64,000 nucleotides of DNA from Candidatus Krumholzibacteriota bacterium (GCA_024275485.1 JAJRZA010000032.1:1-64000); one strand, 5' to 3'; positions 45,811 through 54,550 are shown, numbered from the stretch's first letter. The notes: generated by a model not told the origin, from the sequence alone. A program made the numbers and translations.

Positions 45811-46779
45811 GTGAGAATGCAACGAATCCTGTTGGTCACCGTGCTTGCTATCGCTTTTGCCGGCGTAGCCTTTGCCGGCGACTATCATAACGGCGCAACC
45901 CTGACATGTTCAGAATGTCATGTCATGCACGCCAGCCAAACCCATGGCTACAATGCGGATGGTGGGGGCTTCTTTGGTGCTCCCAACGGAGAAAACGAAG
46001 GTCTGCTGCGGGACGAGGTCAACGCACTGTGTTTGGGTTGCCATGACGGCCAGACCGCTTATCCAGATGTTATGGGCAACCAGACCGGTGCGGTCATTCG
46101 GGCGGCCGGTGCGCTGAATGACGGTACGGACACTGCCCCTTACTACAACGCTGACGGCCATACTCTTGGTTCGACGGAGCTTGTACCCGGTGGAAATGGA
46201 GCTAATTTCCCAGACGGTCTCAAGTGTGTCGATTGCCACAATCAACATGGTTACGGTGGGGGTACGAATCCCTGGCGTAATCTGTATGCCAACGGTCAAG
46301 TCATTAGTTACGAAACAGCAGCCACTCCGACCGGTGATTTTGATGTCACCCAGGCTGCCTCACTAAACTACTCATATGACAATCTGACCTTCAACAAGAC
46401 CACCCTTAACCCCACATTGTCTGCTTATGCCGACTATTGCAAGGGTTGCCACACCAATTTCCATGGCGCTGTTGGTGGCTCGGAAATCGGCGGCTCTGCT
46501 AGCGGTGGCTTTATTCGTCACCCGGCTACAGACGTAATCATTGGCGGTATTGGGGGGGGGCACTCCAGCTCGGCTGTGTTTGGCTCCCACACCAATAATG
46601 TTCTGGTCCAGACCGATGGGACCAACCTTACGCCATCCTGCTTCAGTTGCCATAAAGGCCATGGAAATCAGAATGCCTTCGGCCTGATCTTCATGGAAGG
46701 CACCGGCACCGTGACCGAAGAAGGCGACAACGGTACTGCCGCCAAGGCCTTGTGTGGACAGTGCCACGTTCAAGGCTGA
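45811..46779 (+). CDS. 6-haem OmcS-like cytochrome, candidate nanowire subunit
   Basis: 322 residues with a short signal peptide (1-22) and exactly six CxxCH motifs. Their order and neighbours follow OmcS of Geobacter: YHNGATLTCSECHVMH near the start, ALCLGCHDG, LKCVDCHNQHG, DYCKGCHTNFH followed by RHPA, SCFSCHKGHG and a C-terminal ALCGQCH. OmcS polymerises into conducting filaments through haems shared between subunits. The gene starts with GTG behind GGAGG. A G9 tract (46552-46560) lies inside it. A strong hairpin follows. The filament role is inferred. Confidence 0.85.
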   Translation: MRMQRILLVTVLAIAFAGVAFAGDYHNGATLTCSECHVMHASQTHGYNADGGGFFGAPNGENEGLLRDEVNALCLGCHDGQTAYPDVMGNQTGAVIRAAGALNDGTDTAPYYNADGHTLGSTELVPGGNGANFPDGLKCVDCHNQHGYGGGTNPWRNLYANGQVISYETAATPTGDFDVTQAASLNYSYDNLTFNKTTLNPTLSAYADYCKGCHTNFHGAVGGSEIGGSASGGFIRHPATDVIIGGIGGGHSSSAVFGSHTNNVLVQTDGTNLTPSCFSCHKGHGNQNAFGLIFMEGTGTVTEEGDNGTAAKALCGQCHVQG

Positions 46780-46817
46780 TAAAGTTTTGAATTAACAGCT
46801 CTTAGGGGTTGTGCTAG

Positions 46818-46849
46818 AATGGGATGGAGGGTTCGCCCTCCATCCCATT
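46818..46849 (+). terminator. Strong hairpin after the OmcS-like gene
   Basis: A perfect 14-bp stem (46818-46831 with 46836-46849) carries a TTCG tetraloop. A T-rich tract comes only after about 15 bases, so it may be a partial terminator or an RNA-stabilising 3' structure that raises expression of the upstream gene relative to the downstream ones. Confidence 0.7.
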
Positions 46850-46897
46850 AATCCAGTGTGGTGGATTTTGTTTAAGACTTGAATTCGGAGATGCATC

Positions 46898-48061
46898 ATG
46901 AAGGCTCATTTCTCTTCTCGCCTGGTTTTTGTGGTGACTGCCCTTCTGGTGGTTGTTTTTTATTTTTCACCTTCTCAAGGACAAATTCAGGATGGAGCAC
47001 ATACCGACCCTCTGCATGGTGTCGAGCGCGTGGTAACCATTCCCTCATCTCGAGGCACCTGCGTGCAGTGTCATGATATGCACGCCATGGACAGTGGACA
47101 GGTGACCGGCGAGGAACCCGCTTTATTTCGAGCCAACAACAACGCCCTGTGCTTTGATGTCTCCGGTGGGGGAGGCTGCCACAATGAGCCTGCGGTTAAC
47201 TACCCCATGCCCGATTCGGATTTCATGCCCGAATTCTCGCTCTATCCCGGCTACCCCGAGACCAATGCCGGTGGTGAAATAACCCATGGTGTGGATTTGC
47301 GCGGCCGGTGGCCGGGTTCCAGCGTTTATGAGAACAGCGGGCAGTATCTTGGGCGCGACTATTCTCCCCATTACCTGGACCCCGACATGCCACTGCAGGA
47401 CAATCTGGGTGGAGGAATGTGCCTCAATTGTCATTCTCCCCATGGCACGGACAATGCATTCGATCTTTTGACTGCCAATTACACCAACGCTGGTGGTCAT
47501 GCAGACTTCGGCACTCCTCCAAATCAGCAGTTGTGTTTTGATTGCCATGGTCCCAACGGACCGGGAGGGATGAACAGTTCCGGTCGGTTGATTGCCGACT
47601 ACTTCGACGAAAGCGTAAACCCTGGAACAGCGGGGCACCAAATCAGGCGCAACCCCGATATTGCTCTTTCCTGGCCGACATCGGTGCAGGTTGGGGACAA
47701 GTTGCCGTGTTATCTTTGCCACAACCCTCATGGCTCCAGGGGAGCCAATGGTTCCTCACCCAATACTTTTATGCTCAATGACGGGCGCCCCGGCTGGTCT
47801 GGTCTGACCGATCCACGTGGCAATGCCCAGGACTCGCGCACTATTTGTTTTGGTTGTCATATCCCTTCTGATGGAGTTCCCGGGTCGCGTGTGGTGATGG
47901 GCATTGTCATGAACACTATCCCGGACAAAGGCCCTCATCGAATGAGTTCGGCCCGTAGCTGTGCCGAGGTGCACGGCTCCCTGTATGATACTCCGAGCAG
48001 TGTTAACATCCACAACATTGTTGATGAGCAGAAGCGGGGACTGGAAGACTTCTGGAAATGA
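46898..48061 (+). CDS. 5-haem c-type cytochrome with two unusual extra sites
   Basis: 387 residues with a signal peptide (1-29). Five canonical motifs (CVQCH, CLNCH, CFDCH, CYLCH, CFGCH) plus a CX8CH (47150-47182, CFDVSGGGGCH) at the position where its relatives have a normal haem site, and a CAEVH (47960-47974) lacking the second Cys. Its ATGA overlap with the barrel gene suggests the two proteins form the porin-cytochrome complex, with this one inserted in or capping the barrel. Confidence 0.85.
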   Translation: MKAHFSSRLVFVVTALLVVVFYFSPSQGQIQDGAHTDPLHGVERVVTIPSSRGTCVQCHDMHAMDSGQVTGEEPALFRANNNALCFDVSGGGGCHNEPAVNYPMPDSDFMPEFSLYPGYPETNAGGEITHGVDLRGRWPGSSVYENSGQYLGRDYSPHYLDPDMPLQDNLGGGMCLNCHSPHGTDNAFDLLTANYTNAGGHADFGTPPNQQLCFDCHGPNGPGGMNSSGRLIADYFDESVNPGTAGHQIRRNPDIALSWPTSVQVGDKLPCYLCHNPHGSRGANGSSPNTFMLNDGRPGWSGLTDPRGNAQDSRTICFGCHIPSDGVPGSRVVMGIVMNTIPDKGPHRMSSARSCAEVHGSLYDTPSSVNIHNIVDEQKRGLEDFWK

Positions 48062-49743
48062 TGCCAAGTTGTTGCCAAAGCCCAATTGGGAACTGCCCCC
48101 TGCGGATGCGGCGCCTTGGTGCTCGTGAGTTGCTGGTTTTACAACTCGCCTTGTACAGCCTTTTCTTTGGCAATCCACCCGGAGTGCTGGCTGCTGAGAA
48201 TTCCGGGCGTATCCGTTTGAACTATAGTGAATCCAGCCGGTTGGGAATGGAAACGAGCCAGATTTTCCAGGAGTACAATGTTTCAAGCCAGGACGATATA
48301 TTCGGGGCCAACCGGCTCCGCCTGGATTTTCGGTGGGAACGCCTGGTCGATTATGAAATTGACAATTCGGTTGATCGCCCCACCTTGCGGGCCATGTTGA
48401 CCGGGCTCACCTATGAATTCACCATGCGTTATGCCCCTCTCCAGTACACCTCGCCCGCAGGACGCAGCTCCGGCTCCAAGGTTGAAGGCCTGCAGGCGGC
48501 CTGGCAGTATTGGCACGACGGCTTACCCCGGGTGAGATTGGAATACCGTGAAGACAAACGCCACCAGGCTGTGATCAACTTCAATACGTTTTCATCCGTG
48601 TCCCGGATGCGATTGGCGGAGTTGGATCATAGCATTGGCGGGCTTCGCTTCGGCGGCTCGTATCGCCACACCATCAATACGAGCACCTCCTCCAGTGCGG
48701 GCGACCGGGACGCTGGGACGGCCACCCTGCGGGCTTCTTTCGACCAGAAAATTTCACCCAGTCTGCGTTTCAGTGTCGGGGGTGACGTGCAGCGCTCCGA
48801 AGTGGATCAGGGAAGTTCCCCTACATCTGTCGGCCGCACTCGCAACCTGCGTGGCAACGCGGTCTGGAGTATTCTGGACAAACTTCAGGTTGGCGTGAGC
48901 GGTTTTTATCGAGAATCCCTCAGCGAGGGCGGCGGGCGACCATCCCTGTTTGATGCGAACCGTACTTTGGCCGCTCGAGCCGTCTTCAGGCCGATACCGG
49001 AGCTGGACTTGACCGTGCAGCGTGACATTCGGGATATCAATCGGCCTGACAACAATTCCTTTTTCGACGTCCTGCGTTTGCAGGCTGTATATTCGGGGAT
49101 GTTGCGCAGAGGTTTGCGGGCTCGCTTGACCGGGATGAAGAATGTTACCATCAAGACCGAGAATTCGCGCACTCCAGCCGATGCCACGGATATTACCCTG
49201 CATTTTAATATATTCCGTCGGGTCATTGCTCGAGCCTCATTGACGTACAACCGCCAGCAGCATCGTGACAGTGGATTCTTGAGTCAACACGCCGTCAACA
49301 AGATTTTTGAGATAAAATCCCAGCTCTCCCGGCTTTTTTTTATTCGCCTCGACTATAGGGGATCTCAGACTTCGCGAGCCTTCGAGTTTTTTGAAATTGA
49401 TTCGCATAATTATTCGGCAAATCTAAATTATACCAATCCGGCAGGATTTTCTTTGTCTGGGAGCGCGCGAAGATCGTTATTATTTGAGGGTGACCGTAGA
49501 AGTCAGACTTTCTTCGGCCTGAACATTGCTGGTCGCCTTACCGAAAATCTCAGTTTCACCCTCGACGGTACCTGGAGCGAACAATCGGCCATCGTGCTTG
49601 GCGGCAGTGCGGCCAGTTACAACGCAAGGATGAATTATAGGTTCAGCAGAAGCGCCTTTGTGACCGCAGGTTGGCAAACCTCCGGTAGGAACGGCGGACA
49701 AGGTGACGAATCGTTCTCAGCATCTTTTCAGGCAACGTTCTGA
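48058..49743 (+). CDS. Outer-membrane beta-barrel of a porin-cytochrome conduit
   Basis: 561 residues. After a signal-like segment ending ...GVLAAENSG (about residue 48), the chain is almost wholly alternating amphipathic strands (e.g. RLRLDFRWERLVDYEID, PRVRLEYREDKRHQA, ARMNYRFSRSAFVTAGWQ) and ends in a terminal Phe (SASFQATF), as required for outer-membrane insertion. Size and position between multihaem genes match the barrels of Geobacter-type conduits. Translation start overlaps the 5-haem gene. Confidence 0.85.
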   Translation: MMPSCCQSPIGNCPLRMRRLGARELLVLQLALYSLFFGNPPGVLAAENSGRIRLNYSESSRLGMETSQIFQEYNVSSQDDIFGANRLRLDFRWERLVDYEIDNSVDRPTLRAMLTGLTYEFTMRYAPLQYTSPAGRSSGSKVEGLQAAWQYWHDGLPRVRLEYREDKRHQAVINFNTFSSVSRMRLAELDHSIGGLRFGGSYRHTINTSTSSSAGDRDAGTATLRASFDQKISPSLRFSVGGDVQRSEVDQGSSPTSVGRTRNLRGNAVWSILDKLQVGVSGFYRESLSEGGGRPSLFDANRTLAARAVFRPIPELDLTVQRDIRDINRPDNNSFFDVLRLQAVYSGMLRRGLRARLTGMKNVTIKTENSRTPADATDITLHFNIFRRVIARASLTYNRQQHRDSGFLSQHAVNKIFEIKSQLSRLFFIRLDYRGSQTSRAFEFFEIDSHNYSANLNYTNPAGFSLSGSARRSLLFEGDRRSQTFFGLNIAGRLTENLSFTLDGTWSEQSAIVLGGSAASYNARMNYRFSRSAFVTAGWQTSGRNGGQGDESFSASFQATF

Positions 49744-49777
49744 TTTGGACAGGTGATTACAGATTGGGGAAGAAGAT

Positions 49778-50356
49778 ATGGCTACCTTTGTAAAACGAAC
49801 GATGTTTGTCTGCCTGATCGGGCTCGGCCTCCTGGCCGGCTGCGGATCACCTCCGGTGTTCATCGAGCCGGAAGCGGACCTCGACTTCTATGACAGGGTT
49901 GCTGTTACGCCCTTCTGGGTTACCAATGGCGATCGGGGGGCAAGCGATTTGGTCTCCGATGCCTTTGTTACGGCCCTCATGATTTCGGAAAAGTACGGTG
50001 TTGAGGAGCCGGGCCTATTTCGGCATATGCTTGACGATGTTGCCGATCAGACCAGCACATCCAATCGTGGGTTGAAGCCTGAGATGGTCAAGGAACTGGG
50101 GGTGCTTGCCAAGGTCGAGGCCATATTCGAAGGAACGGTGCTCGCCTACGAGATGACTCGCATTGGCCAAAACCAGTACCCGCTTATTTCGGTGGAGTTG
50201 AGGATGATCGATGCCCAGACCGGACGACTGGTCTGGTCTACTACGGTGACCAAAAAAGGCGGTCCCGGTTTCCCCTTCTTCGGCTTTGGTGAGACGCGTA
50301 CCCTGCCGGAATTGGCGGCCAAGGTTGTCGAAGATCTCGTTTCAAGGGTGCCTTGA
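49778..50356 (+). CDS. Lipoprotein, CsgG-like fold (1 of 2)
   Basis: 192 residues, lipobox LLAGC (Cys at about residue 22). The core DRVAVTPFWVTN, DLVSDAFVTALM, GLFRHMLDD and ELGVLAKVEAIFEGTVLAYE fits the alpha/beta pattern of CsgG/LpoB-type outer-membrane lipoproteins. It is shorter than CsgG, so a pore cannot be claimed. Co-transcribed with the next lipoprotein (1 nt gap). Confidence 0.68.
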   Translation: MATFVKRTMFVCLIGLGLLAGCGSPPVFIEPEADLDFYDRVAVTPFWVTNGDRGASDLVSDAFVTALMISEKYGVEEPGLFRHMLDDVADQTSTSNRGLKPEMVKELGVLAKVEAIFEGTVLAYEMTRIGQNQYPLISVELRMIDAQTGRLVWSTTVTKKGGPGFPFFGFGETRTLPELAAKVVEDLVSRVP

Positions 50357-50357
50357 T

Positions 50358-50942
50358 ATGGGAACTCGTTGCCACTTGTCCCTTGGGACTACCCTGTTTT
50401 TGCAGCTTTCGCTGCTGGTTTTTTTGACCGGCTGTGGGTCTGGTGTGCGGCACAACACCGTTCACGATTTTCCCGGGGACCGGCCTTACCGATTGGCTGT
50501 GCTGCCCCTAACAAATCTAACGACTGACCCCAGTGCTGCCGATGTTCTGGGTAACGCCATTGCCGTCGAACTTTTGAATACTTCCGGCTTCGAGCTGGTT
50601 GACGCCATGGTTGTCAATTCCGCTCTCAGTCGTCACAGAATTCGTTATGCGGATAGAATGAACAAGGAACAGTTCACGGCCCTGGGTGGGGAACTAGGTG
50701 TGGATGGAGTTCTGGTGGGTGCCGTTCATGCCTACGAGTATCGCCAGGAGGAGGATGGTCCGGTGCCCATGGTTTCTTTGCATACACGGATTGTGGATGT
50801 GGCCGAGGGGCAAATCATCTGGGTCGCCATGCAGACTCGTGTGGGAACCGACGGCGAATTCCTCCTGGGAATTGGCCTGGAAAAATCCCTTCCCCGACTT
50901 GGCTCCATGGTGGTTCACGACATCGTCGAAACTTTGCGTTGA
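50358..50942 (+). CDS. Lipoprotein, CsgG-like fold (2 of 2)
   Basis: 194 residues, lipobox FLTGC (Cys at about residue 26), then YRLAVLPLTNLTTDPSAADVLGNAI, AVELLNTSGFELVDA and LGVDGVLVGAVHAYE, a clear relative of its neighbour and of the CsgG/LpoB/FlgO group. Starts with an ATG 2 nt after the previous stop. A role in assembling or exporting the cytochrome complex is possible. Confidence 0.68.
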   Translation: MGTRCHLSLGTTLFLQLSLLVFLTGCGSGVRHNTVHDFPGDRPYRLAVLPLTNLTTDPSAADVLGNAIAVELLNTSGFELVDAMVVNSALSRHRIRYADRMNKEQFTALGGELGVDGVLVGAVHAYEYRQEEDGPVPMVSLHTRIVDVAEGQIIWVAMQTRVGTDGEFLLGIGLEKSLPRLGSMVVHDIVETLR

Positions 50943-50956
50943 AAGGTGGCATCTTG

Positions 50957-51427
50957 ATGAGATTTGCATTCAGCCTGCTGGTGGGTCTTTTCCTTTTCGT
51001 GCCTGTTGTGAGCGGAGCCGAAGAGGTTACAACGCCCGAGGGAAAATCCGGGCGAGATCCATCTACCATCACAGTGGTGGTGCGTCACCGGGTGGTTCCT
51101 GATTTTGCCGATACTATAGAGGTCGTCTGGGGAACGGGTGAACTGTACTGGATCGGCGATACGGAGTACAGCCTTGAGGTCGAGCGTTTCGTGGCCGATT
51201 TCGGCATCAACGAGACGGGGGAAATAATCGAGCGCGGCACCGAGGCCCACAACCCCGCTTGCCATGTGGTTATTTACAAGGATGATGTTGAGGAGGATAG
51301 GGTCTGGTCGTTTTTCGGAACGGGTGCACCTCATTTCCGACGTGAGTCCATCCTGTCGGTGGATATTGCTTCTTTTCCCTGGCACGGTGTTGTGTTGACC
51401 GAACCGATCCCTCGGGAGGCCAAGTAA
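50957..51427 (+). CDS. Small exported ResB-like/DUF2155-like protein
   Basis: 156 residues with a signal peptide (1-20). The stretch GTGELYWIGDTEYSLEVERF, ...AHNPACHVVIYKDDVEEDRVWSFFGTGAPHF resembles the extracytoplasmic beta-domain of ResB cytochrome-c-biogenesis proteins and DUF2155 proteins; the match is from memory and weak. Lying directly before the 41-haem gene (adjacent codons), it may help haem attachment or folding. AAAGGTGG precedes the ATG. Confidence 0.55.
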   Translation: MRFAFSLLVGLFLFVPVVSGAEEVTTPEGKSGRDPSTITVVVRHRVVPDFADTIEVVWGTGELYWIGDTEYSLEVERFVADFGINETGEIIERGTEAHNPACHVVIYKDDVEEDRVWSFFGTGAPHFRRESILSVDIASFPWHGVVLTEPIPREAK

Positions 51428-54400
51428 ATGTTTTGTAAATTGATCCCTCGATACAGCACTCCATTTTTTGCTGCTCTAGTCGTGATGGTGACTTTCCTTG
51501 TGATCGCCGACCCCGGGTTTGCCGAACGAAAACGGAAGGAATGCCTGGATTGCCATGATGAGATGATTCCGCTGATTGACCGTCAGTTTGTGCATGAACC
51601 GTTCAAGGAAAAAAAGTGCATGGATTGTCACAAGCGCCATGGCTTCTCCCAGAATCTGGTGCTCAAGAGTTCCCCTCCTGAACTTTGCGCCGACTGCCAC
51701 ACCGATCAGATGCCTGCCGCTGATGTGGCCGTTCCTCATGCACCCGTCACTGAAGGCTACTGTACGGGCTGCCATGACCCCCACTCATCCAACTATCCTG
51801 CCCTGGTCAGAGGAAGCCGTCCGGGAGGCGTATGCCTGCCTTGTCACATCGAGGTAAAAGACGATCTTGATGGTCCCCAGGGTCATAAACCCTTCATGGA
51901 TGGCGATTGCAGTGCCTGCCACGATGCCCACGGCAGCGACAATTCCGTCATGCTGGCCGTACCCCAAACAGATGTTTGCCTGGGTTGTCATGCCAAGATC
52001 GATGTTGCGGACCATTTCGGTGTGGCTACAAACGATCAGTCCTGCACCGATTGTCACGATGCTCACCTGGCCACGAAGGACTCGGTATTGCGCAGTGACG
52101 CTCACCCGCCCTTTGCCGAGGGAAGTTGCTCCGACTGTCATGCCGAGGGAACGGGTGATGTTGCCGGCGACGTTCTCGAATCAGGGCCCTCACTTTGTTT
52201 TGAATGCCATGACGATATTGAAGAGCAGTCCGGACTGGCCTTTGCTCATGAGCCGGTTACCGAAGATTGTCAGAATTGCCACGATCCCCATCAATCAAGC
52301 TTTTCCACCTTGTTAATGGCCGAGCAAGGCGAAGTTTGCCTTGAGTGCCATGACGACCCGACTGAAGAAGAGGGAATCCAGAGCGTGCACCAGCCGTTCG
52401 AAAATGGTGAATGCTCCTCCTGCCATGATCCCCATGGCAGCGACCGGGAACTGTTGCTATCGGCTGAGGGTGACGGGCTGTGCGCTGCCTGCCATCAAGA
52501 GCTGATGACCAAGGCGGAGCAGGCGGAAACCTCACACCCCGCCCTGGACGAGGGCTGTATTTCCTGTCATCAACCACATGCCTCCAACGAACGTAGATTA
52601 TTGGCTGGCCAGCAGAGAACCCTTTGCCGGGAATGCCACGAAGAAACAGTAGTGGCCCCTGTTGGAGTTCTGCAGCATGTGCCTTTCCAGGCCGGGGCCT
52701 GCAACGAGTGCCACAATCCTCACGGGTCCAATCAATCGAATATGTTGGTGGACATGGCACCTGCGGATAATTGTGTGCGTTGCCATACCTCGCTGGGAAA
52801 GAGTTTCAAGGCGGGCAAGGGGCACGACCCCTTTGTTGAGGGAGATTGCGGTATTTGCCACGCGGCTCACTTCTCGGCGGAACCTGCGGCCTTGTTGGTT
52901 GCTCCCATCCAGGCATTGTGTTCCGATTGCCATGATGATCTGGATGGGGAGCTTTCCCGTTCCCACCTTCACACACCCGTTAGCCGTGGTGACTGCACTG
53001 CCTGCCACAATCCTCATGACAGCGAGAGAGGCTCGCTTCTGATTGCCTCGGGTTCCCAGTTGTGTCTGGGCTGTCATCTGGAAATAGCCGAGATCACCCA
53101 GCTGGCTGTGGTGCATGAACCGGCAGGCGATGGCGACTACCGGGTTTGCCATGAAGTTCATGGGTCGGACAACCCCATGGGGCTTACCGCCCCGGTGGCG
53201 GAACTCTGCGCCGAGTGCCACGATGTGGACACCGAAGAGTTCTTCACCAGTCACGGCGGTCTGGCCAACGGAAACTCCCGCTGCACTGCCTGTCACAACC
53301 CCCATGGTTCCACCGACCCCATGCTGTTGAACCGCATGGTCCATTCACCTTTTGAAGACAAGGACTGTGCTTCCTGCCACGACGACCATACTCCTGAGCA
53401 GCTTGCCGTTGAAACGGCCAGCCTTTGCAGCGACTGCCATGATCAGCCGGATGAGTTTGCCGAGAAAAGTCAAATCCATTCACCGGTTGCCGAGGGCGAC
53501 TGCACCGCATGCCACGACCCCCACACCGCTCGCAAGGATCTACTTCTGCGTTCTGCTGTGCCGGAGCTGTGCGCCAAGTGCCATGATGAGATCGTTTATC
53601 CTGCTGACGGGATCAACCAGCATCGGCCGGTGGAACAGGGTCTGTGTCTCGATTGCCACCAATCCCATGCCGGTGATCACAAGTCGCTTCTAAAGGATAC
53701 AGGTGACCATCTGTGTCTCGGCTGTCATGAGGCTCTCAAGCAGAGGCTCGACACTGGAGCCCCGCATGCCCCGGTGGCTGATGGCGATTGCACCGTTTGT
53801 CACAATGGTCATAATTCAGCCCAGGAGGCCCTGCTCAACCAGCCGGTGAGTTTGCTTTGCGCCGAGTGCCACGATGTGGAAGGTCTGGAAATCACAACGG
53901 CTCATTCCGGTTTCGAGGTCAAGGAAGCCAATTGCGTAATCTGTCATGATCCTCATGTTTCAGTGGATGACGGCGGAAAATTCCTGCGACCGGTCAGGCA
54001 CGAACCGTTTGCCGATGGCGACTGCTCATCGTGCCATGAGTCCGGGAGCAATCTGGTTTCACAACCTGCGCCTCAACTCTGTCTGGAATGCCACGACGAA
54101 TTCTCGGAAATTCTGGAGACGAAGGGAGTTCATGCGGCTCTTAAAAGCGAAAATTCCTGCCTTTCCTGCCATTCTCCCCATGCGGGCTTCGAGGGTTTGG
54201 TCAATCGCTCTTCAGAGAAGGAGACCTGCATGCGCTGCCATGATCGCCAGGAATTTGAATGGGAATACCGGCACGAACCCATGGAAGAGGCCTGCAGCAA
54301 TTGTCATAACCCACATACGGGAGAAAAACCACTTCTGTTGGATCTCGACATCATGGACCTTTGTCTGGAATGTCATGAGATCCATCCCCACCCCATGGGC

Positions 54401-54550
54401 GGAGAGTACAAGGATCCCCGGACTGACGGTCCACTGACCTGTGTCAGTTGCCACTCACCCCACTCTTCGGATATAAAACAGCTGTTGACCCATGAAAAGG
54501 GGCGGGCTCTGTGCGTTCAGTGCCATGTGGGCGCCATGGGGGCTCATTGA
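51428..54550 (+). CDS. 41-haem c-type cytochrome built from doubled CxxCH modules
   Basis: 1040 residues with a signal peptide (1-31). I count 41 CxxCH motifs and one variant, YRVCH (53138-53152). They come as about 21 repeats of 45-50 residues, each with the pattern H.PF..GDC..CHDPHGS....LL......LC..CH, i.e. the doubled-CxxCH family. No membrane helix or sorting domain is seen after the signal, so it is periplasmic or exposed on the surface through partners. End-to-end such a chain could span the periplasm or extend outside. ATG follows the preceding stop directly. Confidence 0.92.
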   Translation: MFCKLIPRYSTPFFAALVVMVTFLVIADPGFAERKRKECLDCHDEMIPLIDRQFVHEPFKEKKCMDCHKRHGFSQNLVLKSSPPELCADCHTDQMPAADVAVPHAPVTEGYCTGCHDPHSSNYPALVRGSRPGGVCLPCHIEVKDDLDGPQGHKPFMDGDCSACHDAHGSDNSVMLAVPQTDVCLGCHAKIDVADHFGVATNDQSCTDCHDAHLATKDSVLRSDAHPPFAEGSCSDCHAEGTGDVAGDVLESGPSLCFECHDDIEEQSGLAFAHEPVTEDCQNCHDPHQSSFSTLLMAEQGEVCLECHDDPTEEEGIQSVHQPFENGECSSCHDPHGSDRELLLSAEGDGLCAACHQELMTKAEQAETSHPALDEGCISCHQPHASNERRLLAGQQRTLCRECHEETVVAPVGVLQHVPFQAGACNECHNPHGSNQSNMLVDMAPADNCVRCHTSLGKSFKAGKGHDPFVEGDCGICHAAHFSAEPAALLVAPIQALCSDCHDDLDGELSRSHLHTPVSRGDCTACHNPHDSERGSLLIASGSQLCLGCHLEIAEITQLAVVHEPAGDGDYRVCHEVHGSDNPMGLTAPVAELCAECHDVDTEEFFTSHGGLANGNSRCTACHNPHGSTDPMLLNRMVHSPFEDKDCASCHDDHTPEQLAVETASLCSDCHDQPDEFAEKSQIHSPVAEGDCTACHDPHTARKDLLLRSAVPELCAKCHDEIVYPADGINQHRPVEQGLCLDCHQSHAGDHKSLLKDTGDHLCLGCHEALKQRLDTGAPHAPVADGDCTVCHNGHNSAQEALLNQPVSLLCAECHDVEGLEITTAHSGFEVKEANCVICHDPHVSVDDGGKFLRPVRHEPFADGDCSSCHESGSNLVSQPAPQLCLECHDEFSEILETKGVHAALKSENSCLSCHSPHAGFEGLVNRSSEKETCMRCHDRQEFEWEYRHEPMEEACSNCHNPHTGEKPLLLDLDIMDLCLECHEIHPHPMGGEYKDPRTDGPLTCVSCHSPHSSDIKQLLTHEKGRALCVQCHVGAMGAH

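Noticed and set aside
51500-54550. CRISPR-like regular repeats
   Set aside because: The periodicity is coding: it comes from repeated haem modules of about 140-150 bp with divergent DNA sequence, without identical short repeats and spacers.
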